Positions 1 to 8,490 of a DNA stretch of 61,471 bases are shown piece by piece. Every line of letters begins with the position of its first letter. The first letter of the stretch is position 1. A model generated the notes under the pieces. The model was not told where the DNA came from. It was given only the letters and a program-made list of their open reading frames with translations, and did not search any database. Source of the DNA: Burkholderia pseudomultivorans (GTDB lineage Bacteria > Pseudomonadota > Gammaproteobacteria > Burkholderiales > Burkholderiaceae); the NCBI RefSeq assembly GCF_902499075.1, contig NZ_CABVPP010000046.1, forward strand, positions 1 through 61,471. Direction: 5' to 3'. The position numbers were made by a program, and so were the translations under genes.

Positions 1-143
1 ACGAGGCGTTCATGAAAATCGCCGCTTGCATCATCTGCTGGCGACAGCTGCAAAACTCATTGTGTTAGAGCTTCTTATACCGGAGATCGACATCGATCGC
101 ACGCGTAAATTGTGTGCGTCGATCAAAGACACGGAGCCAAACG

Positions 144-395
144 ATGCGAGCCGAACAATTGCTTCCCGACGATCAGGACCGGATCGACGCCGGCGACACG
201 ACGATCCGCAAGGGCACCGTCGGTGCGTTTCTCGTCAATGCGCGCGTGCTGACCGATCCGCATGCGTCGACGGCCGAACGCGCCCGCGCGGAAGCGGACG
301 TGCTCGACGCGTTGCCGGCGCTGCGCGCGCTCGGGCTCTTCGATGTGCTCGAGGTGCGCGATGGCGCGCTGCGCGCGTGGCTCGACGCGCATTGA
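144..395 (+). CDS. Small uncharacterised protein, 83 aa
   Basis: A short acidic soluble protein that I do not recognise. The ATG at 144 is preceded by a purine-rich GGAG 8-9 nt upstream, which is why I prefer it to the in-frame ATG 30 nt earlier. There is no signal peptide and no membrane segment. The C-terminal half is predicted helical (ALRALGLFDVLEVRDGALRAW). Codon use matches the neighbours (GC-rich third positions), which supports real coding. It lies 77 nt upstream of the quinone oxidoreductase gene on the same strand and could share its transcript. No catalytic motif is visible. Function unknown. Confidence 0.6.
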   Translation: MRAEQLLPDDQDRIDAGDTTIRKGTVGAFLVNARVLTDPHASTAERARAEADVLDALPALRALGLFDVLEVRDGALRAWLDAH

Positions 396-472
396 CCATT
401 GCGCGGCACCGCGACGTCACGCGTACGCGTGCCCAAGCCGGGTATTCACATCAGCCGATTCGAGGAGTCGAC

Positions 473-1438
473 ATGAAGGCAGCAGTCGTGAAGGGGCGCG
501 GTGAAGGTCCGGTCTTTACGGAATTCGAAGCGCCGCACGCGCAGCCGGGTCACCGGCTGATCGACGTGACGGCGTCGGCGCTGAGTCGGCTGGCGCAGGG
601 GCGGGCGTCCGGCGCGCACTATTCGTTCGACGGGCGCTACCCGTCCGTCGTCGGCGTTGACGGCGTCGGTCGGCTCGACGACGGGCAGCGCGTCTACTTC
701 TTCAGCGCCGCGGCGCCGTTCGGCGCGATGGCCGAACGCACGATCGTGCCCGATACGCAATGGGTGCCGCTGCCGGACGATCTCGACGACGTCACGGCCG
801 CCGCGATCGCGATCCCGGCGATGTCGTCGTGGGCCGCGCTGACCGAGCGCGCACGCATTGCGGGCGGCCAGACGGTGCTCGTCAACGGCGCGACGGGCGC
901 GTCGGGCCGCCTCGCGGTGCGGATCGCGAAGCACCTCGGCGCCGCGACGGTGATCGCGACGGGACGCAACCCGGCTGCGCTGCACGCGCTGCTGGACGCC
1001 GGCGCGGATGCCGTCGTGCCGCTGCAGCAGGACGCCGCCGCGCTCGCGCGTGCGCTCGAACCGCACTGGCGCGCGGGCGTCGACGTCGTGCTCGATTATC
1101 TGTGGGGCGATACCGCGCGCACGCTGCTGGTGAGCGCCGCGCCGAACCTGCCGGCGGGACGCCCGCTGCGCTTTGTGCAGATCGGCTCGATCGGCGGAGC
1201 GGACGTGTCGCTGCCGGGCGCCGTGCTGCGCGCCGCCGCAATCGAACTGATGGGCAGCGGGCTCGGCAGCGTGCCGCTGCCCCGGTTGACTTCGGTCGCG
1301 CGCCGCGTGTTCGACGCCGCCGCACTCGCGCGGCTGACGCTCGACACACGCGTGGTGCCGCTGTCGGCGGTCGGCGAACACTGGAACGATACGAGCAGTG
1401 CCGTTCGTACGGTGTTCACGATGGGAGCGGAACGCTGA
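473..1438 (+). CDS. Quinone oxidoreductase / zinc-independent alcohol dehydrogenase family protein
   Basis: A 321-residue medium-chain dehydrogenase/reductase. An N-terminal GroES-like domain (residues 1-115) is followed by a Rossmann fold with the nucleotide-binding stretch NGATGASG at residues 138-145. The structural and catalytic zinc cysteines of classical alcohol dehydrogenases are absent, which places it with NADPH-dependent quinone oxidoreductases that reduce quinones or enones in the cytosol. The ATG at 473 follows GAGGAG, a good ribosome binding site. The gene is followed by a low-GC islet, so it probably ends its transcription unit. The exact substrate cannot be told from sequence. 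Confidence 0.85.
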   Translation: MKAAVVKGRGEGPVFTEFEAPHAQPGHRLIDVTASALSRLAQGRASGAHYSFDGRYPSVVGVDGVGRLDDGQRVYFFSAAAPFGAMAERTIVPDTQWVPLPDDLDDVTAAAIAIPAMSSWAALTERARIAGGQTVLVNGATGASGRLAVRIAKHLGAATVIATGRNPAALHALLDAGADAVVPLQQDAAALARALEPHWRAGVDVVLDYLWGDTARTLLVSAAPNLPAGRPLRFVQIGSIGGADVSLPGAVLRAAAIELMGSGLGSVPLPRLTSVARRVFDAAALARLTLDTRVVPLSAVGEHWNDTSSAVRTVFTMGAER

Positions 1439-1492
1439 CCGCCGTGCGGCGCCGTGGGCGCGTGTCGTCGCCCGCGCGACAGCGATCGGGCG

Positions 1493-1606
1493 TCAACACC
1501 GCTGCCGAATCCCCGCCGTCACGCCAACCCGGGCCGTGCCATATCCGGCGAAATCGCGCGACACGTAGACCTTGCGCACGTGCTTCGCGATCGCGAATGC
1601 GCCGGG
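1493..1606 (-). pseudogene. Decayed copy of the porin 3' end
   Basis: The reverse strand of this stretch encodes [28 protein letters not shown] followed by a stop. It matches the last 36 residues of the intact porin ending at 2469, with 29 of 36 identical by my count. The terminal Phe, needed for recognition by the outer-membrane assembly machinery, is changed to Cys (TGT) just before TGA. Nothing upstream of this short block looks like porin, so it is a remnant and not a gene. The two copies are in the same orientation and bracket the gene at 1882-2382. Confidence 0.85.
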
Positions 1607-1881
1607 CGCGCGCCCAATGGCGAGTTCACTGTTTGCAGTCGTCAACAATGCTGCGCGCGTCACGCTGCGCCGCTAGCTTGTCTACGAGATGCATCAGGCA
1701 GCGCGTTTCCGCCCGGAACGGACGAGCGTATGTGCGATTCCTGTATGCGGAGCTGGAACGACTTACATTCGGGATTCGATTGTGTCGACCATTACAAGCG
1801 AGGCACCATCGAGCCGGTGACTTCATCACATTCCCGACGACAGGCGATCATGCTGGCCGAACCCATAACGGTGCATTTCGA
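1607..1881. other. Lower-GC non-coding stretch of the islet
   Basis: This stretch is visibly less GC-rich than the flanks and carries only short unconvincing reading frames on both strands. It probably contains the promoter of the downstream membrane-protein gene, although I could not identify a clean -35/-10 pair. Confidence 0.4.
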
Positions 1882-2382
1882 ATGAACGGATTGGCGATAG
1901 GTGTGCAAGCGGCCGGCATGATCGTACTCGCGGCCGTCGTCCTGCTCGGAATCACGGTAGGTCTGCTGATCGTCGTCCTATACAGCTTCTCGCGCCATGA
2001 GGGACGCCTCGAACGAATGAAGTCGGGAATGAAAGCGCTCTGTTCCGCTCTGGCAATTGTCATCTTGCTGTTCTGCGCCGGCGTCTACTACAAGGACGCT
2101 CGCTTACGCGCACGCGCGACGCAGTTCGTCACCGAACTTTCCCGGGGCGACGGGGGGCGCTACACCGCGCGATATGCGTACCTCGGAGGGGAGCGAATTC
2201 TTTTGCGGCTCTATCGGACCTCCGATATGCGATTGCTTGCCGAGCGCACGTACGCGTACCCGGATGCTGTTCGCTTGATATGGACCAAGGAATCGCTGAT
2301 ATTCGATACCGCCGTCGACTATGACGGAGAAATCAGGCTGCCGCCCACCGGGTTTGATCGATTCAAGGCCATATTGCCGTAG
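1882..2382 (+). CDS. Orphan two-helix membrane protein, 166 aa
   Basis: I do not recognise this protein. Residues about 5-32 form one hydrophobic helix and residues about 47-65 a second. The C-terminal 100 residues are a soluble, beta-rich domain with many aromatic and charged residues ([18 protein letters not shown]). By the positive-inside rule the R/K-rich loop between the helices is cytoplasmic, so the C-terminal domain would be periplasmic. Base composition is lower in GC than every other gene in the window and rare codons (ATA, TTG, CGA) are frequent, which suggests horizontal acquisition. The ATG at 1882 has only a weak ribosome binding site. It sits between a porin remnant and the intact porin. 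Reality as a gene is likely; function unknown. Confidence 0.6.
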   Translation: MNGLAIGVQAAGMIVLAAVVLLGITVGLLIVVLYSFSRHEGRLERMKSGMKALCSALAIVILLFCAGVYYKDARLRARATQFVTELSRGDGGRYTARYAYLGGERILLRLYRTSDMRLLAERTYAYPDAVRLIWTKESLIFDTAVDYDGEIRLPPTGFDRFKAILP

Positions 2383-2468
2383 TGGGGGGGGCGCTCCTGC
2401 GCAAGTGACTGCACCGCATGGAGGCACGGGCGACGTGCATGCCGTCGCTCGCGTCGTCAAGCGAGTCG

Positions 2469-3551
2469 TTAGAACCGCTGCTGAATCCCCGCCGTCACCC
2501 CCACCTGCGTCGTCCCATACCCGGCGAAATCGCGCGACACGCCGACCTTCTGGTCGTGTTTCGCGATCGCAAACGCACCGGACAGATACAGCACCGTGCG
2601 CTTCGACAGCGCGTAATTCGCGCGCATCGACACCAGCGTCGGATCGGCGTCGGTGCCGCCCTTGATGTCCTGGTGATAGACGGCCGCGATCAGCGAAAAC
2701 GTCGGCGTGAACTGGTACGATCCGCCGACCCAGTACGTGTCGCTCAACTGGTTCGCGGCGCTCGTGTGATACGTGCGCCGATAGTTGCGGTAGCCGGCCA
2801 TCGTCTTCAGGTTGCCGAAGTCGTAGCTCAAGCCTGCGTGGATCCCCTGGATGTAGTTGACCGTGTCGGCCGGCGTCACGCTGTCGGCTGCGCCGTTCTG
2901 CCGATCGAACGTGATCACCGCCGCGAACGGGCCGGTCTCGTAGCCGAGCGCGAAGTCGTATTTCGAGCTGGTCTTCACGCTGCCCGGCACGTTGCCGAAG
3001 CCGTACATCGCGCCGAACTTGAAGCCGCTGAACTCGCCGTCGTAGCGCACCGCGTTCGACGAGCGCGTGAACATGCCGTCCTTGCGGCCGCCGGTCGCCA
3101 TCGACGACGTCGCCCACGAGTAGTTCTGCGCATAACCCATCGGGTCGAACGGCAGCAGGTAGTCGTAGGTGACGGTGTAGTTGCGCCCGAGCGTCAGCTC
3201 GCCCCATTTGCCTTTCAGGCCGACCGTCGCGCGGCGCGCGAAGATGGAGTCGGGGCCGTCGTCGAGTGCGCCGTTCGCGAGATCGATCCCGCTTTCCAGG
3301 CGGAACACGGCTTTCAGGCCGCCGCCGAGATCCTCGACGCCGCGCAGACCCCAGCGCGACGTGTTCTTGTTGCCCGACTTCAGCTTGACCGAGCTGCCGC
3401 CTTCCGGTGCCGCGTGGTTCGTGTACTCGATGCCGGCATCCATGATCCCGTACAGCGTGACCGACGATTGCGCGTGCGCGGCGCCGGCCGCGAGACCGGC
3501 GACGGCGGCCGAGCCGGTCAGGACGGCGGCGCGAAGGGAACGTGACTTCAT
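2469..3551 (-). CDS. Gram-negative trimeric porin
   Basis: A 360-residue outer-membrane porin of the burkholderial type. It has a signal peptide at residues 1-28 ending AHAQ, the typical mature start SSVTLYG, alternating beta-strands and a C-terminal QQRF with the terminal Phe required for outer-membrane insertion. The ATG at 3551 follows AAGGAGA. The protein forms a diffusion channel for small hydrophilic solutes. It is the last gene of a leftward cluster with an ABC importer (ATPase ends 67 nt upstream of its start), so it may supply the outer-membrane step for the importer's substrate. Its last 36 codons have a degenerate duplicate at 1493-1606. Confidence 0.93.
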   Translation of the reverse strand: MKSRSLRAAVLTGSAAVAGLAAGAAHAQSSVTLYGIMDAGIEYTNHAAPEGGSSVKLKSGNKNTSRWGLRGVEDLGGGLKAVFRLESGIDLANGALDDGPDSIFARRATVGLKGKWGELTLGRNYTVTYDYLLPFDPMGYAQNYSWATSSMATGGRKDGMFTRSSNAVRYDGEFSGFKFGAMYGFGNVPGSVKTSSKYDFALGYETGPFAAVITFDRQNGAADSVTPADTVNYIQGIHAGLSYDFGNLKTMAGYRNYRRTYHTSAANQLSDTYWVGGSYQFTPTFSLIAAVYHQDIKGGTDADPTLVSMRANYALSKRTVLYLSGAFAIAKHDQKVGVSRDFAGYGTTQVGVTAGIQQRF

Positions 3552-3617
3552 TGACGGTGTCTCCTTGGTTCTTGTGGGTGAGGTGAAACAGATGCGGCGC
3601 ACTGGCCGCCGCCCGGG

Positions 3618-4685
3618 TCAGCCCGCTTTCGCGAATGCCCAGCAGTCGTTGGTCGGGAACTCGATCCAGTGCTTGCCGGCCGTGCGCGGCACGTGGCCGA
3701 ACGCGCGCAGCCGCATGTCGCCGCAATGGAACAGGTATTCCCAGCGGTCGCCGAGATACATCGACGTGACGAGGTCGGCCTGCAGCCGGTTGGCGCCGGG
3801 GCCGTCGGCGACCTGCACGCGTTCGAGACGGATCACGGCCTGCGCATCCTGGCCCGGCGCGAGCGTGTCGCGCGCGAGCGCGCGGATTTCCCAGCCGTCG
3901 CCGGCGAGCGTCACGCATTCGCCGTCGATTGCCGCGACGCGCGCGTCGATCCGGTTGTTGCTGCCCATGAACTCGGCCGTGTACAGCGAGCGCGGCGCGC
4001 CGTACAGCTCGGCCGGCGTGCCTTCCTGCTCGATGCGGCCGTTGCGCAGCAACAGGATGCGGTCGGACATCGCCATCGCCTCGGTCTGGTCGTGCGTCAC
4101 GCACAGCGCGGACAGCCCGAGCGACACGATCAGCTCGCGCAGCCACGCGCGCGCTTCCTCGCGCAGCTTTGCGTCGAGGTTCGACAGCGGTTCGTCGAGC
4201 AGGATCACCGGCGGGTTGTAGACGAGCGCGCGCGCGATCGCGACACGCTGCTGCTGGCCGCCGGAAAGCTGGTGCGGAAAGCGTTCCGCGAGATGGCCGA
4301 GGCCGAGCTGGTCGAGCGCGGTCTGCACGCGGCGCTTCTGTTCGGCCGCCGCGACGCGGCGCAGCTTCAGCCCGTAGCCGACGTTGTCGGCGACGGTGCG
4401 GTGCGGCCACAGCGCGTACGACTGGAACACGAGGCCGAGCGAGCGCTGCTCGACCGGCAGGTCGACGCGCTGCGCGCCGTCGAAGAACACGCGGTCGTCG
4501 AGCTGGATGCGGCCGTCGGACGGCTGTTCGAGGCCGGCCACCGCGCGCAGCAGCGTGGTCTTGCCGCTACCCGACGCGCCGAGCAGGCATACGACTTCGC
4601 CGGCCTTCAGTTCGAACGACACGCCCTTGAGGATCGGGTTGGCGCCGTAGCTGAGGTGCAGATCGTCGACGATGAGCTTATCCAT
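3618..4685 (-). CDS. ABC importer ATP-binding protein, FbpC/PotA type
   Basis: A 355-residue cytoplasmic ATPase that energises the importer encoded upstream. Walker A GASGSGKT is at 36-43, Q-loop VFQSY at about 86-90, signature LSGGQQQ at 140-146, Walker B VILLDEP at 160-166 and H-loop THDQ at 197-200. A roughly 120-residue C-terminal extension is consistent with a TOBE substrate-sensing domain, as in Fe3+, polyamine and phosphonate importers. Its start codon overlaps the permease stop by 8 nt, indicating translational coupling. The family covers ferric iron, 2-aminoethylphosphonate, thiamine and related substrates; the ATPase alone does not decide between them. Confidence 0.92.
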   Translation of the reverse strand: MDKLIVDDLHLSYGANPILKGVSFELKAGEVVCLLGASGSGKTTLLRAVAGLEQPSDGRIQLDDRVFFDGAQRVDLPVEQRSLGLVFQSYALWPHRTVADNVGYGLKLRRVAAAEQKRRVQTALDQLGLGHLAERFPHQLSGGQQQRVAIARALVYNPPVILLDEPLSNLDAKLREEARAWLRELIVSLGLSALCVTHDQTEAMAMSDRILLLRNGRIEQEGTPAELYGAPRSLYTAEFMGSNNRIDARVAAIDGECVTLAGDGWEIRALARDTLAPGQDAQAVIRLERVQVADGPGANRLQADLVTSMYLGDRWEYLFHCGDMRLRAFGHVPRTAGKHWIEFPTNDCWAFAKAG

Positions 4686-6450
4686 GAAGTTTCACTCCGA
4701 AACGCAGGGCCACGCCGAGACCGACGCCGACCATCGCAATGTTGATGACAGAAAGCGCGGCGACCTGGTCGACGGCGCCGGTCGCCCACAGCGACACGAG
4801 CAGCGCGCCGATCACTTCGGTGCCGGGCGACAGCAGGTAGACGGCGGTCGAATACTCGCGCTCGAAGATCATGAAGATCAGCAGCCACGCGGCGAGCAGG
4901 CCGAAGCGCACCAGCGGCAGCGTCACGTCGAGCGACACGCGCTGGCGCGTTGCGCCGACGCTGCGGCCGGCTTCCTCGAGCTCGGGGCCGACCTGCAGCA
5001 GCGCGCTCTGGATCAGCCGCATCCCGTATGCGAGCCACACGACCGTGTACGCGATCCAGATGCTCCACATCGAGTTCTTCAGCTCGCGCAGGCCCGGCAC
5101 GAACAGGAAGATCCACAGGAACGCGAGACCGGCGAGCAGGCCCGGCACCGCGCGCGGCAGCAGCACGAGGTAGTCGAGCAGCTTCGTTGCCCAGTCGTGG
5201 CGGCGATGGCCGGCGAACGCGACCAGCGAGTAGAAGCCGATCGCGAGCGCGCCGCCGATCACGCCGATGCCGAGCGTGTTGACGATCGCGCGCACCAGGT
5301 TGTCCTGTTCGAACAGCTCGACGAAGTTCGACAGCGTCAGCACTTCCGCGAGCGCCACGCCTTCGCCCCAGTTGGTCACGAACGCGCGCAGCACGATGCC
5401 GGAGATCGGCACGATCACGGTCAGCGCGAGCCACAGCGCGACGATCGCGAGCGCGACCCAGCGCCACACGCCGAGCGGCAGCACGGTCGAGCGGCCGGCC
5501 TTGCCTTTCACGGTGACGAAGCGGTTCGCGGTCTTCAGCAGCCGGCGCTGCAGCAGCACGAGCGGGAACGTGATCGCGACGATGCACACCGCGACCGCGG
5601 CCATCAGGTGATACGACGGCACGCCGAGCTTGTTGGTCAGCTTGTACAGGTAGGTCGCGAGCACGAGATGGCCTTCCGGATCGCCGAGCACGAGCGGCAG
5701 CCCGAACACCTCGAAGCCGAGGAAGAACACCAGCACGCCGGCGAACAGCAGCGCGGGCATCGTCATCGGCAGGCTCACGTCGAGCGCGACGCGGAACGGT
5801 CGCGCGCCCGATACGCGTGCGGCTTCCTCGACGTCCGAGCCGAGGTTGCGCAGCGCGGCCGACGAGTACAGGTACACGTGCGGCACGTGCGTGAGGCCGA
5901 CGATCACCGTGATCGCGAAGATCGAATAGACGTTCCAGGGCACGCTTTCGACGCCGAACAGTTCCTTGAGCCACACCGAGTAGAAGCCGACCGGGCCGGC
6001 CGCGACCACGTAGCCGAACGCGAGCACCATCGGCGACACGAACACCGGCGTCAGCAGCAGCGGTTCGAGCCAGCGGCGGCCGGGCAGGTCGGTGCGCACC
6101 ATCAGGAACGCGAGGATGCCGCCGAGCGGAATCGAGATGAACAGCATCCCGCCGGCGATGACGAACGAGTTCTTCACGGCCGACCAGAAGTCGGGATCGC
6201 TGAAGATGAAGCGGAAGCCTTCGATGCCGAGCGTCTTGTTCGCGTCGAAGAACGGCGCGGACAGCAGGCTCTGGAACAGGATGAAGCCGAGCGGCAGCGC
6301 GACCGCGACGGTCAGCACCGCGACGACGATCCAGCGCAGCATGCCGGCGAACGGCTGCAGGCTGCCGGCCGGCAGCGCGGGAATCGTGCCGCCGCTGCCG
6401 GTGGTGGACGGAACGGCCGGCGCCGTTCCGCGTGTGCGGGTTGAAAGCAT
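4678..6450 (-). CDS. ABC importer permease, fused double domain (FbpB type)
   Basis: A 590-residue inner-membrane protein with about twelve hydrophobic segments and two binding-protein-dependent transport domains in tandem. Each half carries the cytoplasmic EAA loop that docks on the ATPase: EEAARVSGARPFRVALDVSL in the first half and EEAGRSVGATRQRVSLDVTL in the second. This fused arrangement is characteristic of the Fe3+ (FbpB/SfuB/AfuB) family. It lies between the binding-protein gene (93-nt gap containing a hairpin) and the ATPase gene (8-nt overlap). The substrate is probably a small anion complex or ferric ion; the absence of a recognisable Fur box upstream argues against assuming iron. 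Confidence 0.92.
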   Translation of the reverse strand: MLSTRTRGTAPAVPSTTGSGGTIPALPAGSLQPFAGMLRWIVVAVLTVAVALPLGFILFQSLLSAPFFDANKTLGIEGFRFIFSDPDFWSAVKNSFVIAGGMLFISIPLGGILAFLMVRTDLPGRRWLEPLLLTPVFVSPMVLAFGYVVAAGPVGFYSVWLKELFGVESVPWNVYSIFAITVIVGLTHVPHVYLYSSAALRNLGSDVEEAARVSGARPFRVALDVSLPMTMPALLFAGVLVFFLGFEVFGLPLVLGDPEGHLVLATYLYKLTNKLGVPSYHLMAAVAVCIVAITFPLVLLQRRLLKTANRFVTVKGKAGRSTVLPLGVWRWVALAIVALWLALTVIVPISGIVLRAFVTNWGEGVALAEVLTLSNFVELFEQDNLVRAIVNTLGIGVIGGALAIGFYSLVAFAGHRRHDWATKLLDYLVLLPRAVPGLLAGLAFLWIFLFVPGLRELKNSMWSIWIAYTVVWLAYGMRLIQSALLQVGPELEEAGRSVGATRQRVSLDVTLPLVRFGLLAAWLLIFMIFEREYSTAVYLLSPGTEVIGALLVSLWATGAVDQVAALSVINIAMVGVGLGVALRFGVKLHG

Positions 6451-6506
6451 GCGTGTACCCCTGCGGCCATCCGAATGGCCGCCTCCAGGACGTCAACAAG
6501 GGGAAG

Positions 6507-6529
6507 GGCCGCCCGCGAAACGGGCGGCC
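6507..6529 (-). other. Intercistronic hairpin after the binding-protein gene
   Basis: A perfect 9-bp inverted repeat (GGCCGCCCG, 5-nt loop, CGGGCGGCC) sits 15 nt after the stop of the binding-protein gene and before the permease gene. There is no T-tract. Such stem-loops commonly stabilise the upstream mRNA or cause partial termination, so that the binding protein is made in excess over the membrane components. Confidence 0.6.
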
Positions 6530-6543
6530 GGTCGGTCAGTCGG

Positions 6544-7644
6544 TCAGCGCTTGATCGCCTGCTGCCACTGCTTCAGGAAAGCGAGCCGCTTCGACTGGTC
6601 GAGATAGACGAGCAGGCCCGTGCCGATCGGGATCGGCTTCAGCGAATCGCCGAGTTCCTTCGTGAGGCCCGCGGCCGAGGTTTCGCCGTTCACGTCCGCG
6701 CGGATCGCATACAGGTTCGCCTGGTTCGCGATCAGCGTCTGGCCGCGCTTCGACAGCAGATAGTCGACCCACAGCTTCGCGGCGTTCGGGTTTTTCGCCT
6801 TCTTCGAGATCGTCGCGAGGCGGCTCACGACCTGCGTGTAGTCCTTCGGAAACACGTAGCCGATCGACTTGTCCTTCTTCGCCTTCGCGTACGCATACGA
6901 GCCGATGATGTTGTAGCCGATCAGGTTCTCGCCGGACGAGATCCGCTCCATCATCGCGCCGGTGCTCGATTGCAGCTTCGGGCCGGTCGCGCCGATCGCC
7001 TTCACCAGTTCCCACGTGACCTTCTCGTTCACGTGCGCGTCCTGCGTCAGGTAGTTGAAGCCGACGCCCGATTTCTCGATGTCGTAGGTCGTGACCTTGC
7101 CCTTGAACTTGTCGGCCTGCGTGGTGAGCAGCCGGATCAGGTCGGCGCGCGTCTTCGGCACTTCGTTCTCGGGAATCAGCCGCTTGTTGTAGACGATCGA
7201 CAGCGGCTCGAACGTCGTGCCGTACGCCTGCTTCTGGTATTGCGCCCATTGCGGCACGTGCGCGCTTTCGGGCGAGTCGTACGACGCCATCAGGCCGTCG
7301 TTCACGAGCTTGACCTGCAGGTCCATCGCCGAACTCCACAGCACGTCGGCGCTGGTGCTGCTCGCCGCGTTCTCGCTGATGTAGCGGTTGTACAGCTCGG
7401 TGCTGTTCATGTCGTTGTATTCGACCTTGACGCCGTACAGGCTTTCGAAGTCCTTGATCAGCGGCCGAACGAGGCCGGTGTCGGTCGTCGAGTAGACGAT
7501 CAGCCGGCCTTCCTGCTTCGCGGCGTCGATCACGCCCTGGTAGTTACCCGGATACCCGCCCGGAACCTGGGCGGCGGCCGTGCCGGCGGCGCTGCCCAGG
7601 ACGACCGCCAGCGCGGCGGCGAGGTGCTTCGGTACGAACGGCAT
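6544..7644 (-). CDS. ABC importer substrate-binding protein, AfuA/FbpA-like
   Basis: A 366-residue periplasmic binding protein. A cleavable signal peptide covers residues 1-25 (hydrophobic core AAALAVVLGSAAG, cleavage near AAA-Q). The mature part has the family pattern VYSTTDTGLVRPLIKDFE near the N-terminus and EPLSIVYNKRLIP in the middle. The ATG at 7644 follows a strong GGAGGAAG. It is the first gene of the importer operon and is divergent from the TctD-like response regulator 125 nt away. This pairing suggests that the two-component system controls uptake. The substrate could be Fe3+, a sugar phosphate or a phosphonate; the sequence does not settle it. Confidence 0.88.
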   Translation of the reverse strand: MPFVPKHLAAALAVVLGSAAGTAAAQVPGGYPGNYQGVIDAAKQEGRLIVYSTTDTGLVRPLIKDFESLYGVKVEYNDMNSTELYNRYISENAASSTSADVLWSSAMDLQVKLVNDGLMASYDSPESAHVPQWAQYQKQAYGTTFEPLSIVYNKRLIPENEVPKTRADLIRLLTTQADKFKGKVTTYDIEKSGVGFNYLTQDAHVNEKVTWELVKAIGATGPKLQSSTGAMMERISSGENLIGYNIIGSYAYAKAKKDKSIGYVFPKDYTQVVSRLATISKKAKNPNAAKLWVDYLLSKRGQTLIANQANLYAIRADVNGETSAAGLTKELGDSLKPIPIGTGLLVYLDQSKRLAFLKQWQQAIKR

Positions 7645-7703
7645 GTCTTCCTCCAGTTACGCTTGTGTGTTGTTCGAGTGCAGCGGATGGTAATTGCGGA
7701 GCA

Positions 7704-7720
7704 CTTTCAGCCCGCTTTCA
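7704..7720. promoter_or_regulatory. Direct repeat CTTTCA, 11-nt period, candidate response-regulator site
   Basis: CTTTCA occurs at 7704-7709 and again at 7715-7720, exactly 11 nt apart, followed by a weaker GGTTCA at 7725-7730. One-turn direct repeats are the usual site of OmpR/PhoB-type winged-helix regulators, and this one lies in the 125-nt gap between the importer operon and the regulator gene. Confidence 0.45.
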
Positions 7721-7769
7721 TTTCGGTTCACAATAGCGTCCTTTGTGTCATGGATTTCCCGAGGTCCCC

Positions 7770-8441
7770 ATGCGTGTGCTGCTTGTCGAAGACAACCCCA
7801 ATCTGGCGCAGTCGCTGAACGACGCGCTGAGCGCCGCGCGCTTCGCGGTCGATCACATGGCGGACGGGGAGGCGGCGGACCACGTGCTGCGCACGCAGGA
7901 CTACGCGCTGGTAATCCTCGATCTGGGCCTGCCGAAGCTCGACGGGCTGGAGGTGCTGCGGCGGCTGCGCGCGCGCCGCAATCCGGTGCCGGTGCTGATC
8001 CTCACCGCGCACGGTTCGGTCGAGGACCGCGTGAAGGGACTCGATCTCGGGGCCGACGACTATCTCGCGAAGCCGTTCGAGCTGACCGAGCTGGAAGCGC
8101 GCGCCCGCGCGCTGATCCGGCGCAGCCACGGCCACGAGCGTTCGCGCGTCGCCTGCGGGCCGCTCGCGTACGACAGCGTCGACCGCAGCTTCCGGCTCGC
8201 GGACGAACCGCTGCCGTTGACGCCGCGCGAGCGCTCGGTGCTCGAGGTGCTGATCCTGCGCAACGGCCGCGCGATCAACAAGGAAACGCTGTCGGAGAAG
8301 ATCTTCGGGCTCGACGAATCGGTGAACGCGGACGCGATCGAGATCTACGTGCACCGGCTGCGCAAGAAGCTCGAAAACAGCGGCGTCGCGATCGTCACGC
8401 TGCGCGGGCTCGGGTATCTGCTGGAAGCGAAAGCGGAATGA
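7770..8441 (+). CDS. OmpR-family response regulator, TctD-like
   Basis: A 223-residue two-component response regulator. The receiver domain occupies residues 1-115 with acidic pocket E7/D8, phosphoacceptor D51 and conserved K101. A winged-helix DNA-binding domain follows at about 125-220 (ERSVLEVLILRNGRAINKET). I chose the ATG at 7770 because it follows GAGGT and gives the canonical MRVLLVEDN start; the upstream in-frame start adds nine unsupported residues. It is followed after 49 nt by the sensor kinase and is divergent from the importer operon, which it probably regulates. Overall length and motifs resemble TctD of the tricarboxylate system. Confidence 0.93.
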   Translation: MRVLLVEDNPNLAQSLNDALSAARFAVDHMADGEAADHVLRTQDYALVILDLGLPKLDGLEVLRRLRARRNPVPVLILTAHGSVEDRVKGLDLGADDYLAKPFELTELEARARALIRRSHGHERSRVACGPLAYDSVDRSFRLADEPLPLTPRERSVLEVLILRNGRAINKETLSEKIFGLDESVNADAIEIYVHRLRKKLENSGVAIVTLRGLGYLLEAKAE

Positions 8442-8490
8442 ACGGCGGCCCTGCTCGCAAGCGGCCGTCGGCCGCGCCGGCGCATGCGCC

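Noticed and set aside
1626-1829. A 67-codon leftward frame in the low-GC stretch
   Set aside because: No ribosome binding site and an arbitrary composition. It cannot be excluded, but there is nothing to support it.
1454-1885. A 143-codon frame on the plus strand across the porin remnant
   Set aside because: It includes the antisense of the porin remnant, has no family resemblance and no consistent codon bias.
4672-6444. A 590-codon open frame opposite the ABC permease gene
   Set aside because: Low-complexity E/R/Q/H-rich translation with no hydrophobic helices; a mirror of the permease codon bias.
7645-7769. Fur box for the iron-type importer
   Set aside because: No stretch resembling GATAATGATAATCATTATC or overlapping hexamers is present.
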